Shown piece by piece: positions 17,436-26,690 of a DNA stretch of 64,000 nt (positions are counted from its first letter, which is position 1; each line of letters opens with the position of its first letter). A model generated the notes under the pieces. That model was not told the DNA's origin, did no database searches, and was given only the letters and a program-made list of their open reading frames with translations. Origin of the DNA: CAZTTG01 sp964615935 (lineage in GTDB: Bacteria; Planctomycetota; UBA1135; GCA-002686595); NCBI GenBank assembly GCA_964615935.1, contig CAZTTG010000002.1:1-64000 (forward strand), written 5' to 3'. The translations under genes were made by a program, and so were the position numbers.

Positions 17436-20400
17436 ATGGCGTTCTACGCCGATCTCCACGTCCACTCCAAGCACTCGCGGGCCACCAGCCGCCAATGCGA
17501 TCTGGAGCACCTCTTCGAATGGGGACGCCGGAAGGGCATCTCCGTGGTGGGCACGGGCGACTTCACGCACCCGGTATGGCGGGCGGAGCTCGGGGAGAAG
17601 CTGGTGCCCGCGGAGCCGGGGCTGTTCCGCCTGCTGCCCGAGCTGGAGCAGAAGGTCGAGGGGCGCCTGCCGCGCGCCTGCCGGGGCACCACCCGCTTCG
17701 CGCTGACGGGCGAGATCTCCACCATCTACAAGAAGGGCGAGCGCACCCGGAAGATCCACCACCTGATCTGCGCGCCCGACCTGGACTCCGTCGGGCGCCT
17801 GGTGGCCTCCCTGGAGAAGATCGGCAACCTGGCCTCGGACGGGCGGCCCATCCTGGGCCTGGACTCGCGGCACCTCCTGGAGATGGTCCTCGAGGCCGGC
17901 CCGGACTGCGCCCTGATCCCGGCGCACGTGTGGACGCCCTGGTTCGCGGCCCTGGGCTCCAAGTCGGGCTTCGACTCGATCGAGGACTGCTACGACGACC
18001 TCTCCGAGCACGTCTTCGCCATCGAGACCGGGCTCTCCTCGGACCCGCCCATGAACTGGCGCGTGTCCTCGCTCGACCGCTTTCGGCTGGTCTCGAACTC
18101 GGACGCGCACTCGCCCGACAAGCTGGGCCGCGAGGCCTGCGTCTTCGACTGCCAGCTCGACTGGCCCTCCATCCTGGCGGCCCTGAGGACCGGCGAGGGC
18201 TACGTCGGCACGGTCGAGTTCTTCCCCGAGGAGGGCAAGTACCACCTGGACGGCCACCGCGCCTGCTCGGTCCGGCTCAGCCCCGGCGAGACCCGCGCCC
18301 TCGGAGGGCGCTGTCCCATCTGCACCAAGCCGGTGACCGTGGGGGTCATGCACCGCGTCGAGGAGCTGGCCGATCGCGGCGAGGGCGAGCGCCCCGAGAC
18401 CGCCGGCGAGGTCCGCAGCCTGGTCCCCCTGCCCGAGATCCTGTCCGAGCTCCACGGCACCGGCTCGCGCAGCCAGGCGGTGGCCCGCGTCCACGAGGGG
18501 CTGCTCGAGCGGCTCGGACCCGAGCTGCCCCTCCTGGAGGAGGTCCCCCTGGAGGAGATCCAGCGCTGCACCTCCTCCCTCGTGGCCGAGGCCATCGCCC
18601 GCCTGCGGCGCCGGCAGGTGATCCGCGAGGCCGGCTACGACGGGGAGTACGGCCGGATCCGGCTCTTCGAGGAGGAGGAGCTCCTGGAGCAGCGGGTGGG
18701 CGGCTCCCTCTTCGGCCCCCTCGAGCCCCGGCGGCGTCCGCGCCGCAAGGCGGCGGTCGAGGTCGCGCCCGCCCCGCGCCGCGAGGAGGAGCCGGCCCCG
18801 GCCGAGCCGGCGGAGGTCGGAGCGGTCGAGGGAGGAGCCCTCGCCGGTCTCGACCCGGTGCAGCGCGAGGCCGTGGAGCACGAGACGGGCCCCCTGCTCG
18901 TCGTCGCGGGCCCGGGCTCGGGCAAGACCCGCACCCTGACCCACCGCATCGCGCACCTCGTCGCCGAGCGCGGCGCGGCGCCGGACCAGTGCCTGGCGAT
19001 CACCTTCACGCGGCGGGCGGCGGAGGAGATGCGCGAGCGGCTCGAGCGCCTGCTCCCCGAGGTGGCCCGCGCGGTCCCGGTGTGCACCTTCCACTCGCTG
19101 GGCCTGCGCGTCCTGGCGGAGCACCGCGAGCTCGCCGGCCTGCCCGAGGGCTTCCGCGTGCTGGCCGAGTCCGAGCGGCTGGCACTCCTGCGCGGTGCGC
19201 TGGAGTGCTCGCCCAGCCAGGCGCGCCGCTGGCTCTCGCGGATCTCCCGCGCCAAGCGCACGGGGCGGGTCGACGCAGCGGATCTGCGCTCGGCCCTCGA
19301 GGTCTACCGCGAGGCCCTGGCGGACGCCGGCCGGGTGGACTTCGACGACCTCGTGGGCCGCGCCGTGCGGCTCCTCCAGGACCACCCCGAGCTGGTCGAG
19401 CGCTGGCGGGAGCGGCACCCCTTCGTCTTCGTCGACGAGTACCAGGACGTCGACGGGCAGCAGTACCGGCTGCTGCGCCTCCTGGTCCTGGCCCGGGGCA
19501 ACCTGTGCGCGATCGGCGACCCCAACCAGGCCATCTACGGCTTCCGGGGCGCGGACGTGCGCTTCTTCGGCCGCTTCGAGGAGGACTTCCCCGGCGCGCG
19601 CGCCATCCGCCTGACGCGCAACTACCGCTCGGCGCAGGGCATCGTGGCGGCCTCCTCGAAGCTGCTCGGCGAGAGCGCGGAAGCGCCGGCCGGCTCGACG
19701 TCCTCGGTCTTCCTGCGCGCAGCCGCCAGCGAGCGCGCCGAGGCCGAGCAGGTGGTCCAGACGATCGAGGAGCGCCTCGGCGGGCACAGCTTCTTCTCGA
19801 TCGACAGCGGGCGGACCGGCGGGGACGAGCAGGCCGACCTCTCCTTCGCCGACTTCGCGGTCCTCTACCGCACCGACGCCCAGTCCGGGGCGCTGATCGA
19901 GGCCCTCGAGCGCTCGGGCATGCCCTTCCAGAAGCGCTCGCACGACCCCCTCTCGGCGCACCCCGGGGTCGTCGAGCTGCTCGAGCGCCTGGAGGCCGCG
20001 CCCGGATCGGGGAGCGTCCTCGAGCGGCTGGAGTCGGCCGCCTCGGCAGAGGCGGAGCTCGGCGAGGCCCTGGAGATCCTGAAGCCCCTGGCGGCGGGCT
20101 GCGGCGAGGACCTCGCCCGCTTCGAGTCCGAGGTCGCCCTGAAGTCGCAGGTCGACACCTGGGACCCGCGCGCCGACCGCATCTCGCTCCTGACGCTGCA
20201 CGCGGCCAAGGGCCTGGAGTTCGGCGAGGTCTTCATCGTCGGCTGCGAGGACGGGATCCTGCCCCTGCGCTTCGGCCCCTCGAAGGACTCTGAGGTCGAG
20301 GAGGAGGGCCGCCTCTTCTACGTCGGCATGACGCGCGCGCGTCGCCGCCTCTACCTCTCGCACGCCCGCAAGCGCCCGTGGCGGGGGAAGGTCCGCGAGA

Positions 20401-20513
20401 TGGGGCCCTCGCCCTTCCTGGCCGGAATCGGTGAGGGCCTGATGGTCCGGCAGGTGTCCGAGCGGCCGAAGAAGAAGGTGCGGGAGGATCCGTCCCAGCT
20501 CGAGCTGTTCTAG
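17436..20513 (+). CDS. Endonuclease Q-like PHP domain fused to UvrD-type helicase
   Basis: 1025 residues. Residues 1-330 match the EndoQ/TIGR00375 PHP phosphoesterase family: D-L-H-V-H-S-K-H-S metal-binding start, T-G-D-F-T-H-P, L-T-G-E-I-S-T-I-Y, I-P-A-H-V-W-T-P-W and N-S-D-A-H-S-P, followed by a Cys cluster (C-P-I-C) suggesting a zinc ribbon. EndoQ cuts DNA 5' to deaminated bases. After an acidic/Pro-rich linker (about 430-470) comes an SF1 helicase: Walker A A-G-P-G-S-G-K-T near 495, D-E-Y-Q-D near 667, G-D-P-N-Q-A-I-Y-G-F-R-G, Q/T-R-N-Y-R-S and G-M-T-R-A-R-R-R-L near 964. The helicase part, ~550 residues, is shorter than free-standing UvrD (~720). GGGAGGAG precedes the ATG. Likely role: incision at uracil or hypoxanthine with strand unwinding. 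Confidence 0.92.
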   Translation: MAFYADLHVHSKHSRATSRQCDLEHLFEWGRRKGISVVGTGDFTHPVWRAELGEKLVPAEPGLFRLLPELEQKVEGRLPRACRGTTRFALTGEISTIYKKGERTRKIHHLICAPDLDSVGRLVASLEKIGNLASDGRPILGLDSRHLLEMVLEAGPDCALIPAHVWTPWFAALGSKSGFDSIEDCYDDLSEHVFAIETGLSSDPPMNWRVSSLDRFRLVSNSDAHSPDKLGREACVFDCQLDWPSILAALRTGEGYVGTVEFFPEEGKYHLDGHRACSVRLSPGETRALGGRCPICTKPVTVGVMHRVEELADRGEGERPETAGEVRSLVPLPEILSELHGTGSRSQAVARVHEGLLERLGPELPLLEEVPLEEIQRCTSSLVAEAIARLRRRQVIREAGYDGEYGRIRLFEEEELLEQRVGGSLFGPLEPRRRPRRKAAVEVAPAPRREEEPAPAEPAEVGAVEGGALAGLDPVQREAVEHETGPLLVVAGPGSGKTRTLTHRIAHLVAERGAAPDQCLAITFTRRAAEEMRERLERLLPEVARAVPVCTFHSLGLRVLAEHRELAGLPEGFRVLAESERLALLRGALECSPSQARRWLSRISRAKRTGRVDAADLRSALEVYREALADAGRVDFDDLVGRAVRLLQDHPELVERWRERHPFVFVDEYQDVDGQQYRLLRLLVLARGNLCAIGDPNQAIYGFRGADVRFFGRFEEDFPGARAIRLTRNYRSAQGIVAASSKLLGESAEAPAGSTSSVFLRAAASERAEAEQVVQTIEERLGGHSFFSIDSGRTGGDEQADLSFADFAVLYRTDAQSGALIEALERSGMPFQKRSHDPLSAHPGVVELLERLEAAPGSGSVLERLESAASAEAELGEALEILKPLAAGCGEDLARFESEVALKSQVDTWDPRADRISLLTLHAAKGLEFGEVFIVGCEDGILPLRFGPSKDSEVEEEGRLFYVGMTRARRRLYLSHARKRPWRGKVREMGPSPFLAGIGEGLMVRQVSERPKKKVREDPSQLELF

Positions 20514-21622
20514 GGAGGGGCGCAGAGCAGCCGGCCGTGAGCTCCCCCTGAGGTGGGCGGGTAGCACAGGTGGAGGAGCTCGCCCTCGAGGTCGAAGACG
20601 GCGTACCCCCAGCGATCGAAGTCGGGATCCAGGACGCTGGCCAGGATCCGGTCGCCGCAGGGGCACAGGCTGCAGATCCGGATGCGGCAGCCCTCGACGG
20701 CGAGGCGGACGGCGCTCTGCACCCCGCCGGGAAGGGCCGTGAACCGCAGCTCGACGGCCTCCCGCTCCTCGGCGGTCGGCTCGTGCCAGACGATCCTCTC
20801 GCCCGAGACCTCGAGCAGCTCGACCCGGTCGTACCAGGGACTGGCGGCCTCCCCGAAGGGTGATCCGGGCAGGAGAACTCGCCAGGACTCGGTCTTGGCG
20901 TCCCACAGCCGGACGGCGTCCTTCCCGAAGGAGATCAAGCCGGATGGGCAGGGGGCGAAGTACGGGTCCTCCCCCTCCAGCTCCGCAAGGACCTCGACGG
21001 CTCCATCGCTGCGGTCCACCGCGAAGAGGACCCTCTCCTCGACGCCGTACAGCACGACGCGGTTCGCGTCGCAAGCGGCCGGAAGGAACCTGCTGAACTG
21101 CAGGGTTTCGCTTGCCGGAAGCACGATCCGATCGAGCTCGCCGGTCCGCACGTCGAGCACCAGGATGCGCGATGGGGAGTCCCGAACCGCCCCATGGAGC
21201 AGGGTCAGCTCGTGCTCCGCGGTGAAGGCCGCGTCCCACCCGAAGGGCGAGTCGTCCCCCTCCCAAAGCACGAGCCTGCGGAGGCCCTCCGGGTGGGGAG
21301 CGATGCTCCAGATGCCCTCGACGGGGTTCTCTCCCTCGAGTTCCACACTCCGGCCGTGGGCGAGCACGTGGCTGCCGGCGGGCGAGACCAGCCAGTCGCT
21401 CTCGTACAGCTCCACGCGCCGCCGCGATCGACCGTCGGAGCCCTCCCGGCTCAGTCGATAGGTCGCCCCGATGGAGAGGTCGAAGGTGTAGAGACCGCCC
21501 TCGTCGGCGTAGAGGATGCAGATGGGGACGGGTCTCGACGTCGGAGCCTGCCAGAGCCCGGCTCCCGGCAGGATCGCCGCGGCCGCGAGGAAGGCGAACG
21601 TCCGATGGACCGCGTGCATCAT
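20510..21622 (-). CDS. Secreted beta-propeller-like protein
   Basis: 370 residues with a signal peptide (A-F-L-A-A-A-A-I-L-P-G-A-G-L-W-Q-A). The rest is a series of beta-rich segments of about 45 residues (L-Y-T-F-D-L-S-I-G; I-L-V-L-D-V-R-T-G; L-F-A-V-D-R-S-D-G; A-V-R-L-W-D-A-K-T) typical of degenerate WD40/TolB-like propeller blades. A C-S-L-C-P-C cluster lies near residue 330. No enzyme motif is seen. The start ATG overlaps the stop of the giant WD40 gene by four bases (ATGA), so the two are translationally coupled and probably act in the same envelope process. The 3' end overlaps the stop of the convergent helicase gene. Confidence 0.75.
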   Translation of the reverse strand: MMHAVHRTFAFLAAAAILPGAGLWQAPTSRPVPICILYADEGGLYTFDLSIGATYRLSREGSDGRSRRRVELYESDWLVSPAGSHVLAHGRSVELEGENPVEGIWSIAPHPEGLRRLVLWEGDDSPFGWDAAFTAEHELTLLHGAVRDSPSRILVLDVRTGELDRIVLPASETLQFSRFLPAACDANRVVLYGVEERVLFAVDRSDGAVEVLAELEGEDPYFAPCPSGLISFGKDAVRLWDAKTESWRVLLPGSPFGEAASPWYDRVELLEVSGERIVWHEPTAEEREAVELRFTALPGGVQSAVRLAVEGCRIRICSLCPCGDRILASVLDPDFDRWGYAVFDLEGELLHLCYPPTSGGAHGRLLCAPP

Positions 21623-24600
21623 CGGTCTCTTTCCGGCCCCGGAGCGGCCTCATGATGGGCGGGAACGATCGCGCCGCTCGAGTCGATGCGCAGGCCGAGG
21701 CGCCGCTGCCACTCCCGCATGAGGGCTTCGGGCTCGCCCTCCAGCCGATCCGGTCCCGGATCGGCGAAGTCCAGAACCGCCATCTCCTGCCCCTCGCGCG
21801 TGGGGCGCGCGCCGATCAGGACCCGCCCGCCGGGGTGGTCGGAGATCTGGAGGCCGTAGGCCAGCTCGCCTCGGGCGAGCTCGAAGGACTCCGACTGCGG
21901 GACGCGTCGCGTTCCGAGAGGAGCGAGCCTCAGTCCGTCCTGACGCCACAGATGCGCGAGGCAACCGGAGGTTCCCCACCGGACCGCGAGCAGCGAGCCC
22001 GGGTGGTCGACCTCGAGCTCGCGCCGGACCGATGGGGGCAGCGCCTCGAGCCGGTCCTCGTCCAGCACGCCCCACGCCCAGGGGCCCCTTCCCTCCTCAC
22101 ACATCACGATGCGGCCGCTGCCAGCGGGCAGCCCCGCGAAGCGATCGAACTCGTCGGGCGATGCGGGACCGAAGACGAGAGACCAGGTCTCCATCTCCCA
22201 GAGGGCTGCTTCGAAGGACTCGCCGATGGCCGCCAGCAGGGTACCCGTGGTGTCGAAGCCGATGCGGCGGATCCCCGCCCCGAGGTCCAGGATGGGCGCG
22301 GCGAGCTCCCCTTTCTCCGTATTCCACACACGGATGCGCCCGTCTTCGCTGCCCGCTGCCAGGAGCCGGCCGTCGGGACTGAAGGCGAAGTCGCCGCTGG
22401 GCCGATCGCATTCCAGCGTCGCGACGAGCCGGCCCGTGCCGGAATCCCAGAGGCGAGCGAGGGGGAGCTCGTGGCGGCTTCTCGAGAGAAGGCGCCGGCC
22501 GTCAGGGCTGAAGCTCAGGGAAGCAATTCGCTCCCCGTGCCGCATTCCCTCGGCCAACGGCCGCCGGTCGCGAACGTCCCAGACCTGCAGATCGCCCTCC
22601 CCGTCGGACAAGGCCAGGAGAACGCCCTCGCGGCTCAGGGCGATCTCGTCAATGGATCCTCCCCGCGACGGGATGCGGCCCAGGAGCGCCGCGGTGTGCG
22701 CGTCCCAGAGCCAGACGCGGTCGTCCTCGCCGACCCTCGCGAGGAGGCCACCGTCTCCGCTGAAGTGGATGGGCCAGACGATATGGGGCCCCTCGAGGGC
22801 TGGACCTATCGGCTTGCCGGTGGCGACGCTCCAGATCCGTCGGGTTCTCACCCAGGAGCTCACGGCGATGCGATCTCCGCCGGGCACGAACTCCACCTCG
22901 TCGATGTCACCCGCCACCGGGATCGGGCGGGAACCTACCAGAGGGGCGCCTCCAACCGCCTCCCAGACGCGCAGCACCCCATCGCTGCAGGTCGCGATCC
23001 GCTCACCCGCGGGATCCAAGGCGAGGGCATCGATCTTTGCGGCGTGGATCAGCGGACCGGCGAGGCGATTGCCGGTCCGGCTCTCCCATACCCAGGCGGA
23101 ACCATCGCAGTCGATTGCGGCGAGCCGGCTGCCGTCCCGGCTGAGCACGGGAGAGGGCTCTCCCTCCATGGTCTGATCGTGCCGCCAGACGTGGACGCGC
23201 GGATCGGCCGGGTCCGTGGAGCGCACCCGGACGAGCTCCCGGTCGATGGTCGCGAACACCCGCCCGTTGGCGCTCAGTGCGAAGGCGCCGGGCTCCTCCA
23301 TGACCTCGATCGAATGGCTGAGCTCGAGCCGATCCAGGTCCCAAGCACCCAGGCCCCAGCCAGCGGTGACCAGAGTCCCATCCTGTGTGAACGCCATCTC
23401 GCTGTCGCAGTCCAGGGAGGCTTGGCCGCCCAGGCAGGCCAGCGGGATCGCCCGCCGCGAATCCCAAACCCACGCATGGCCGTAGCTGACTGCGGCCAGC
23501 CGCTCGCCCATCGCGTCGAGGGTAGGGGTGAACAGATGCTCGGTGTGCCACAGCGTCTGCCCCACCCCCACGCGTCGAGTGGTGTCGATCAGTCGGACGG
23601 CATTGTACGAGGTGACCACTGCACAGAGGCTGCCGTCCCCGCTGAACGCCATGCCACATACGGGCTCGCCCCGGTAGAGCTCGACCGGAGGCTCGCGACC
23701 CTGGGGATCCACGAGTTGCACCACGCCTTCGTCGCGGACGACCAGGACTGCGCTGCCGTTCGGGCTCGGGTAGATGTCCACGTCCATTTCGCCCGGCGGC
23801 TGCTCGGCGGGCGCCAGAGTGGCGGTCTCCCAGAGCCTCGCGACCCCATCATCGCTGGAAGTGGCCAGGAACTGGCCATCGCCGCTGAAGTCCAGCGCAG
23901 TGACCCGGGCTCCATGGAGCAGCGGCGCTCCGATGGGCCTCCCGCTCAGCACGTCCCAGACACGCACGGTGTCGGCGATCCCCGCGCTGGCGAAGCGGCT
24001 GCCGTCCGGGCTCAGCGCCTCGGGATTGCTGGCGTACTTCTCCCGCCAATCATCGCAGTAGTCGTCCGACCAGAGGGGCTTCCCGACGATGCGCCCGCTC
24101 GTCACCTCCCAGGCGTTCGTCCAGCCAAAGCCCTCGGCGATCAACCGATCGCCATCCGGGCTGAAGGCGAGGGAATCGACGGTGGGACTGAAGCCGAGGG
24201 GAGACCGCAGGCGCTCACCGGTCTCCGTGTCCCACAGATGCACGCCGAACACGCGGCTTGCCCCCCAGTCCCAGGGCTCACCGTCGGGAATCGCCACGGC
24301 CAGTCTCCTGCCCGCGGGCCCGAAGGCCATGCGCCAGACGCCTCCCGGGTGCGCAAGGGGCGGATGGGCCAGCTTCCCGTCGGCGATACGCCACAAGCGC
24401 ACCAGGCCGTCATCGTCCCCCATCGCGATCAGGCCCCCCGAGGCGCTGAAGGCCAGGCTCCAGTACACATCGCTCTCGTGAGGGAAGGGCCCGGTCAAGA
24501 GACTTCCGCTGCGAAGATCCCATACTCGAAGGCAGGTGTCGTCGGCGGTGGCGAGCAGGTCTCCGTCCACGCCCAGCTCGATCCACCATGTCCCACATCC

Positions 24601-25173
24601 GTGCTCGAGCGGGCCGGCGACGCGGCCGCCATCGTCCGTGCTCCAGATCCACACCCGGCCCTCCGGCACGGCCGTCACCAGACGGCTCGATCCGGCGCCG
24701 AAGGCCATGGCGCAGACGGAGCTCCCGTGCGGGAGCGGGCCCGCGACCAGCTCGCCGCTTCGCGCGTCCCAGGTGCGGACTGCGTCCGTCGCGGTGGCCA
24801 GGTACCGGCCGTCGGGGCTGAGGGCGATCGGCCCGAGCTTCGAGTCGGGCGAGGCCTCGGCGTGGTGGAAGCTCGCCAGGAGCCGCTCGCGGTGTCCCGC
24901 CAGGCGCCCCAGCTCCCGACGTCGGCGATCGCCGTCCTCGGCCTGCAGCGCCGCCAGCCAGGCGATCATCTCGGCGTCGGTGTCGCCGCGAGCGCCGGCG
25001 GCGAGTGCGCGCCCTTCCCACTCCTCGGCAAGGCGGGAATCCGCGGGGCGGGCCGGGTCGGCCTCGCGCGAGGACGAGCTGCCGGGCAGGAGGGCACCCG
25101 CCGCGCACAGGAGCGCCGCCGCGCGCAGCGCTCCATGGCCGCCCTGCCTCATCGTGCTGGCTGAGCGCTTCAT
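21619..25173 (-). CDS. Giant exported WD40-repeat protein (about 21 blades)
   Basis: 1184 residues from ATG 25173; a GTG at 25215 in frame is the alternative start. A hydrophobic leader (A-L-R-A-A-A-L-L-C-A-A-G-A-L-L-P-G) suggests export. A short charged helical region (about 45-105) is followed by roughly 21 consecutive WD40-type units of 40-45 residues, for example F-S-P-D-G-R-R-L-L then A-R-L-W-D-S-G-T-G, to near residue 1060. The final 120 residues are not clearly WD40. Twenty-one units fit three seven-bladed propellers. Such proteins are protein-protein interaction platforms; in Planctomycetes WD40 arrays are often joined to kinases, but here no kinase is attached. It is first in an operon with the smaller propeller gene. 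Confidence 0.9.
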   Translation of the reverse strand: MKRSASTMRQGGHGALRAAALLCAAGALLPGSSSSREADPARPADSRLAEEWEGRALAAGARGDTDAEMIAWLAALQAEDGDRRRRELGRLAGHRERLLASFHHAEASPDSKLGPIALSPDGRYLATATDAVRTWDARSGELVAGPLPHGSSVCAMAFGAGSSRLVTAVPEGRVWIWSTDDGGRVAGPLEHGCGTWWIELGVDGDLLATADDTCLRVWDLRSGSLLTGPFPHESDVYWSLAFSASGGLIAMGDDDGLVRLWRIADGKLAHPPLAHPGGVWRMAFGPAGRRLAVAIPDGEPWDWGASRVFGVHLWDTETGERLRSPLGFSPTVDSLAFSPDGDRLIAEGFGWTNAWEVTSGRIVGKPLWSDDYCDDWREKYASNPEALSPDGSRFASAGIADTVRVWDVLSGRPIGAPLLHGARVTALDFSGDGQFLATSSDDGVARLWETATLAPAEQPPGEMDVDIYPSPNGSAVLVVRDEGVVQLVDPQGREPPVELYRGEPVCGMAFSGDGSLCAVVTSYNAVRLIDTTRRVGVGQTLWHTEHLFTPTLDAMGERLAAVSYGHAWVWDSRRAIPLACLGGQASLDCDSEMAFTQDGTLVTAGWGLGAWDLDRLELSHSIEVMEEPGAFALSANGRVFATIDRELVRVRSTDPADPRVHVWRHDQTMEGEPSPVLSRDGSRLAAIDCDGSAWVWESRTGNRLAGPLIHAAKIDALALDPAGERIATCSDGVLRVWEAVGGAPLVGSRPIPVAGDIDEVEFVPGGDRIAVSSWVRTRRIWSVATGKPIGPALEGPHIVWPIHFSGDGGLLARVGEDDRVWLWDAHTAALLGRIPSRGGSIDEIALSREGVLLALSDGEGDLQVWDVRDRRPLAEGMRHGERIASLSFSPDGRRLLSRSRHELPLARLWDSGTGRLVATLECDRPSGDFAFSPDGRLLAAGSEDGRIRVWNTEKGELAAPILDLGAGIRRIGFDTTGTLLAAIGESFEAALWEMETWSLVFGPASPDEFDRFAGLPAGSGRIVMCEEGRGPWAWGVLDEDRLEALPPSVRRELEVDHPGSLLAVRWGTSGCLAHLWRQDGLRLAPLGTRRVPQSESFELARGELAYGLQISDHPGGRVLIGARPTREGQEMAVLDFADPGPDRLEGEPEALMREWQRRLGLRIDSSGAIVPAHHEAAPGPERDR

Positions 25174-25223
25174 GACCCCGACTGCGATACCGCCCCCGAC
25201 CGCGCCGGTTTCCACCCGGGATC

Positions 25224-25232
25224 ATGCTAGCA
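25224..25232 (-). promoter_or_regulatory. Possible extended -10 of the WD40 operon
   Basis: The minus strand reads TGCTAGCAT, an extended -10 identical to that before the FTCD gene. No good -35 is seen at the expected spacing. Transcription would start close to the in-frame GTG at 25215 and about 40 nt before ATG 25173. Confidence 0.33.
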
Positions 25233-25321
25233 GAGCACCGTGGCCATCCGGGTCCATGGACCCGAAGATGGGAAGCGCCTGCCGTCCCCGCGGCAGGCCG
25301 CCCCGGACCTGGAGCCGCCCG

Positions 25322-26686
25322 TTGACCCCCCGACCCCTGCAGTGGCTGAAGAACCGCTTCGTCCGCGACGTGGCCACGCTGCAGGTCGCGAGCGTCGTCA
25401 ATCAGGCCTGCCAGGTGCTCTCGACGGTCTCCATCGCGCTGCTGCTCGGGGCGCGGGGGCAGGGTCTCTTCGTCTCCGCCATCGCCCTGCAGGCGCTCCT
25501 GCACCTGATGCTCAACGTGGGCACCGTCGAGGGCACGGCCGCGCAGATCGCCGCCGCCGCCGCGCGGGGCAACCGGGAGAAGACCGCCGCCTGGATCGCC
25601 TTCGTGGCCAAGCTGTCGCTGATCCTGGGAGTCGTCCTCCTGATCGGCGGCTGGCTGGCCCTTCCGTGGGTCGGCGAGCGGCTCCTGGGAGATCGGCGCG
25701 TGGGGATCTGGGCTGCCTGGCTGTCGGTCCAGCCGCTGCTCGAGCTGCCCCGGGGGGTGGCCGCGGTGGCCTTCCAGGGGACGCGCCGCATGCGGCTCCT
25801 GGCGCAGCTCGAGAACGCCCACCAGGTGCTGCGGCTCTTCCTGGTGGTCACCGGCGCCATCGTCACCGGCTCGGCCCGGGGAGCCGTGCTGGGGCAGATC
25901 CTGGCCGGGGCCATGGCCTCCATCGTGGCCCTGGAGCTCTTCCGCCAGGCCCGACGGGACGGCGGCTATCCCCTGCCCGGCCTGCGCGAGGTCCTCGGCC
26001 GGATGCCGGGCGTCGAGCTGCGCCGCGGCGTCCGGCTGGTCCTGCGGCTGGCCGTGCTCAAGAATGCCTACTCCCTCTTCACCGGCGTGATCCCCCGCCT
26101 GGCCATCGGAGCGGCGGCCGACGTGAGCTGGGTGAGCTACTTCCACATCGCCCAGCGCATCCTGTCCGTGCCCATCAGCCTCCTGCAGGGGGTCAGCCGC
26201 ACCATGCTGCCGGCCATGGGCGAGCTGGCGGGTCTGAAGGAGCGGCGGCGACTCCGCGGCCTGTTCCTGCGGACCACCCTGATCTCCGGAGGCGGCGTCA
26301 CCGGCGCGCTGCTCTTCGTGCTGCCCCTCATCCCCTTCCTGGTGCGCTGGCTCCTGCCGGACGACTACGCCGCGCCGGTTTTCCACTTCTCCTGCATTCT
26401 GGCCCTGGGGTACATTCCCCAGGCCTTCGCCGTCGCCCTCCTGCCCTTCGTGATCGTCACCAACCAGATCCGCGCGTGGTACCTGCTGAGCTTCATCGGC
26501 GCCGTGATCCTCCTCCCCATCAGCGTCTGGCTGGTGCTCGCGCTGCCGCGCACCGGGGCCGCCTGGAGCGTGTCCCTCTACCACTCCTGGGTGCTGGTCC
26601 TCCTGGGATACACCCTGTGGTTCCTGGCCCCCTCGCGCTGGGAGGGCCGCGTCTGGACGCCGGCCCCGCCGCCGGGGACGGAGTGA
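25322..26686 (+). CDS. Wzx/MATE-like polysaccharide flippase
   Basis: 454 residues and highly hydrophobic, with about 12-14 predicted membrane helices starting at V-A-S-V-V-N-Q-A-C-Q-V-L-S-T-V-S-I-A-L-L-L-G. This is the layout of oligosaccharide flippases (Wzx/RfbX, MVF superfamily), including a central G-V-S-R-T-M-L-P-A-M-G-E-L loop typical of repeat halves. Such proteins move lipid-linked sugar units across the inner membrane. I place the start at TTG 25322, with CTGGAG in front; an in-frame ATG at 25256 would add 22 Arg/Pro-rich residues. The glycosyltransferase gene follows four bases downstream, so the two form a surface-polymer operon. Confidence 0.87.
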   Translation: MTPRPLQWLKNRFVRDVATLQVASVVNQACQVLSTVSIALLLGARGQGLFVSAIALQALLHLMLNVGTVEGTAAQIAAAAARGNREKTAAWIAFVAKLSLILGVVLLIGGWLALPWVGERLLGDRRVGIWAAWLSVQPLLELPRGVAAVAFQGTRRMRLLAQLENAHQVLRLFLVVTGAIVTGSARGAVLGQILAGAMASIVALELFRQARRDGGYPLPGLREVLGRMPGVELRRGVRLVLRLAVLKNAYSLFTGVIPRLAIGAAADVSWVSYFHIAQRILSVPISLLQGVSRTMLPAMGELAGLKERRRLRGLFLRTTLISGGGVTGALLFVLPLIPFLVRWLLPDDYAAPVFHFSCILALGYIPQAFAVALLPFVIVTNQIRAWYLLSFIGAVILLPISVWLVLALPRTGAAWSVSLYHSWVLVLLGYTLWFLAPSRWEGRVWTPAPPPGTE

Positions 26687-26690
26687 GCGC

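Noticed and set aside
21652..25164. 1170-residue plus-strand open frame across the WD40 gene
   Set aside because: It is antisense to a clear WD40 coding sequence; its length reflects high GC at third positions rather than coding.
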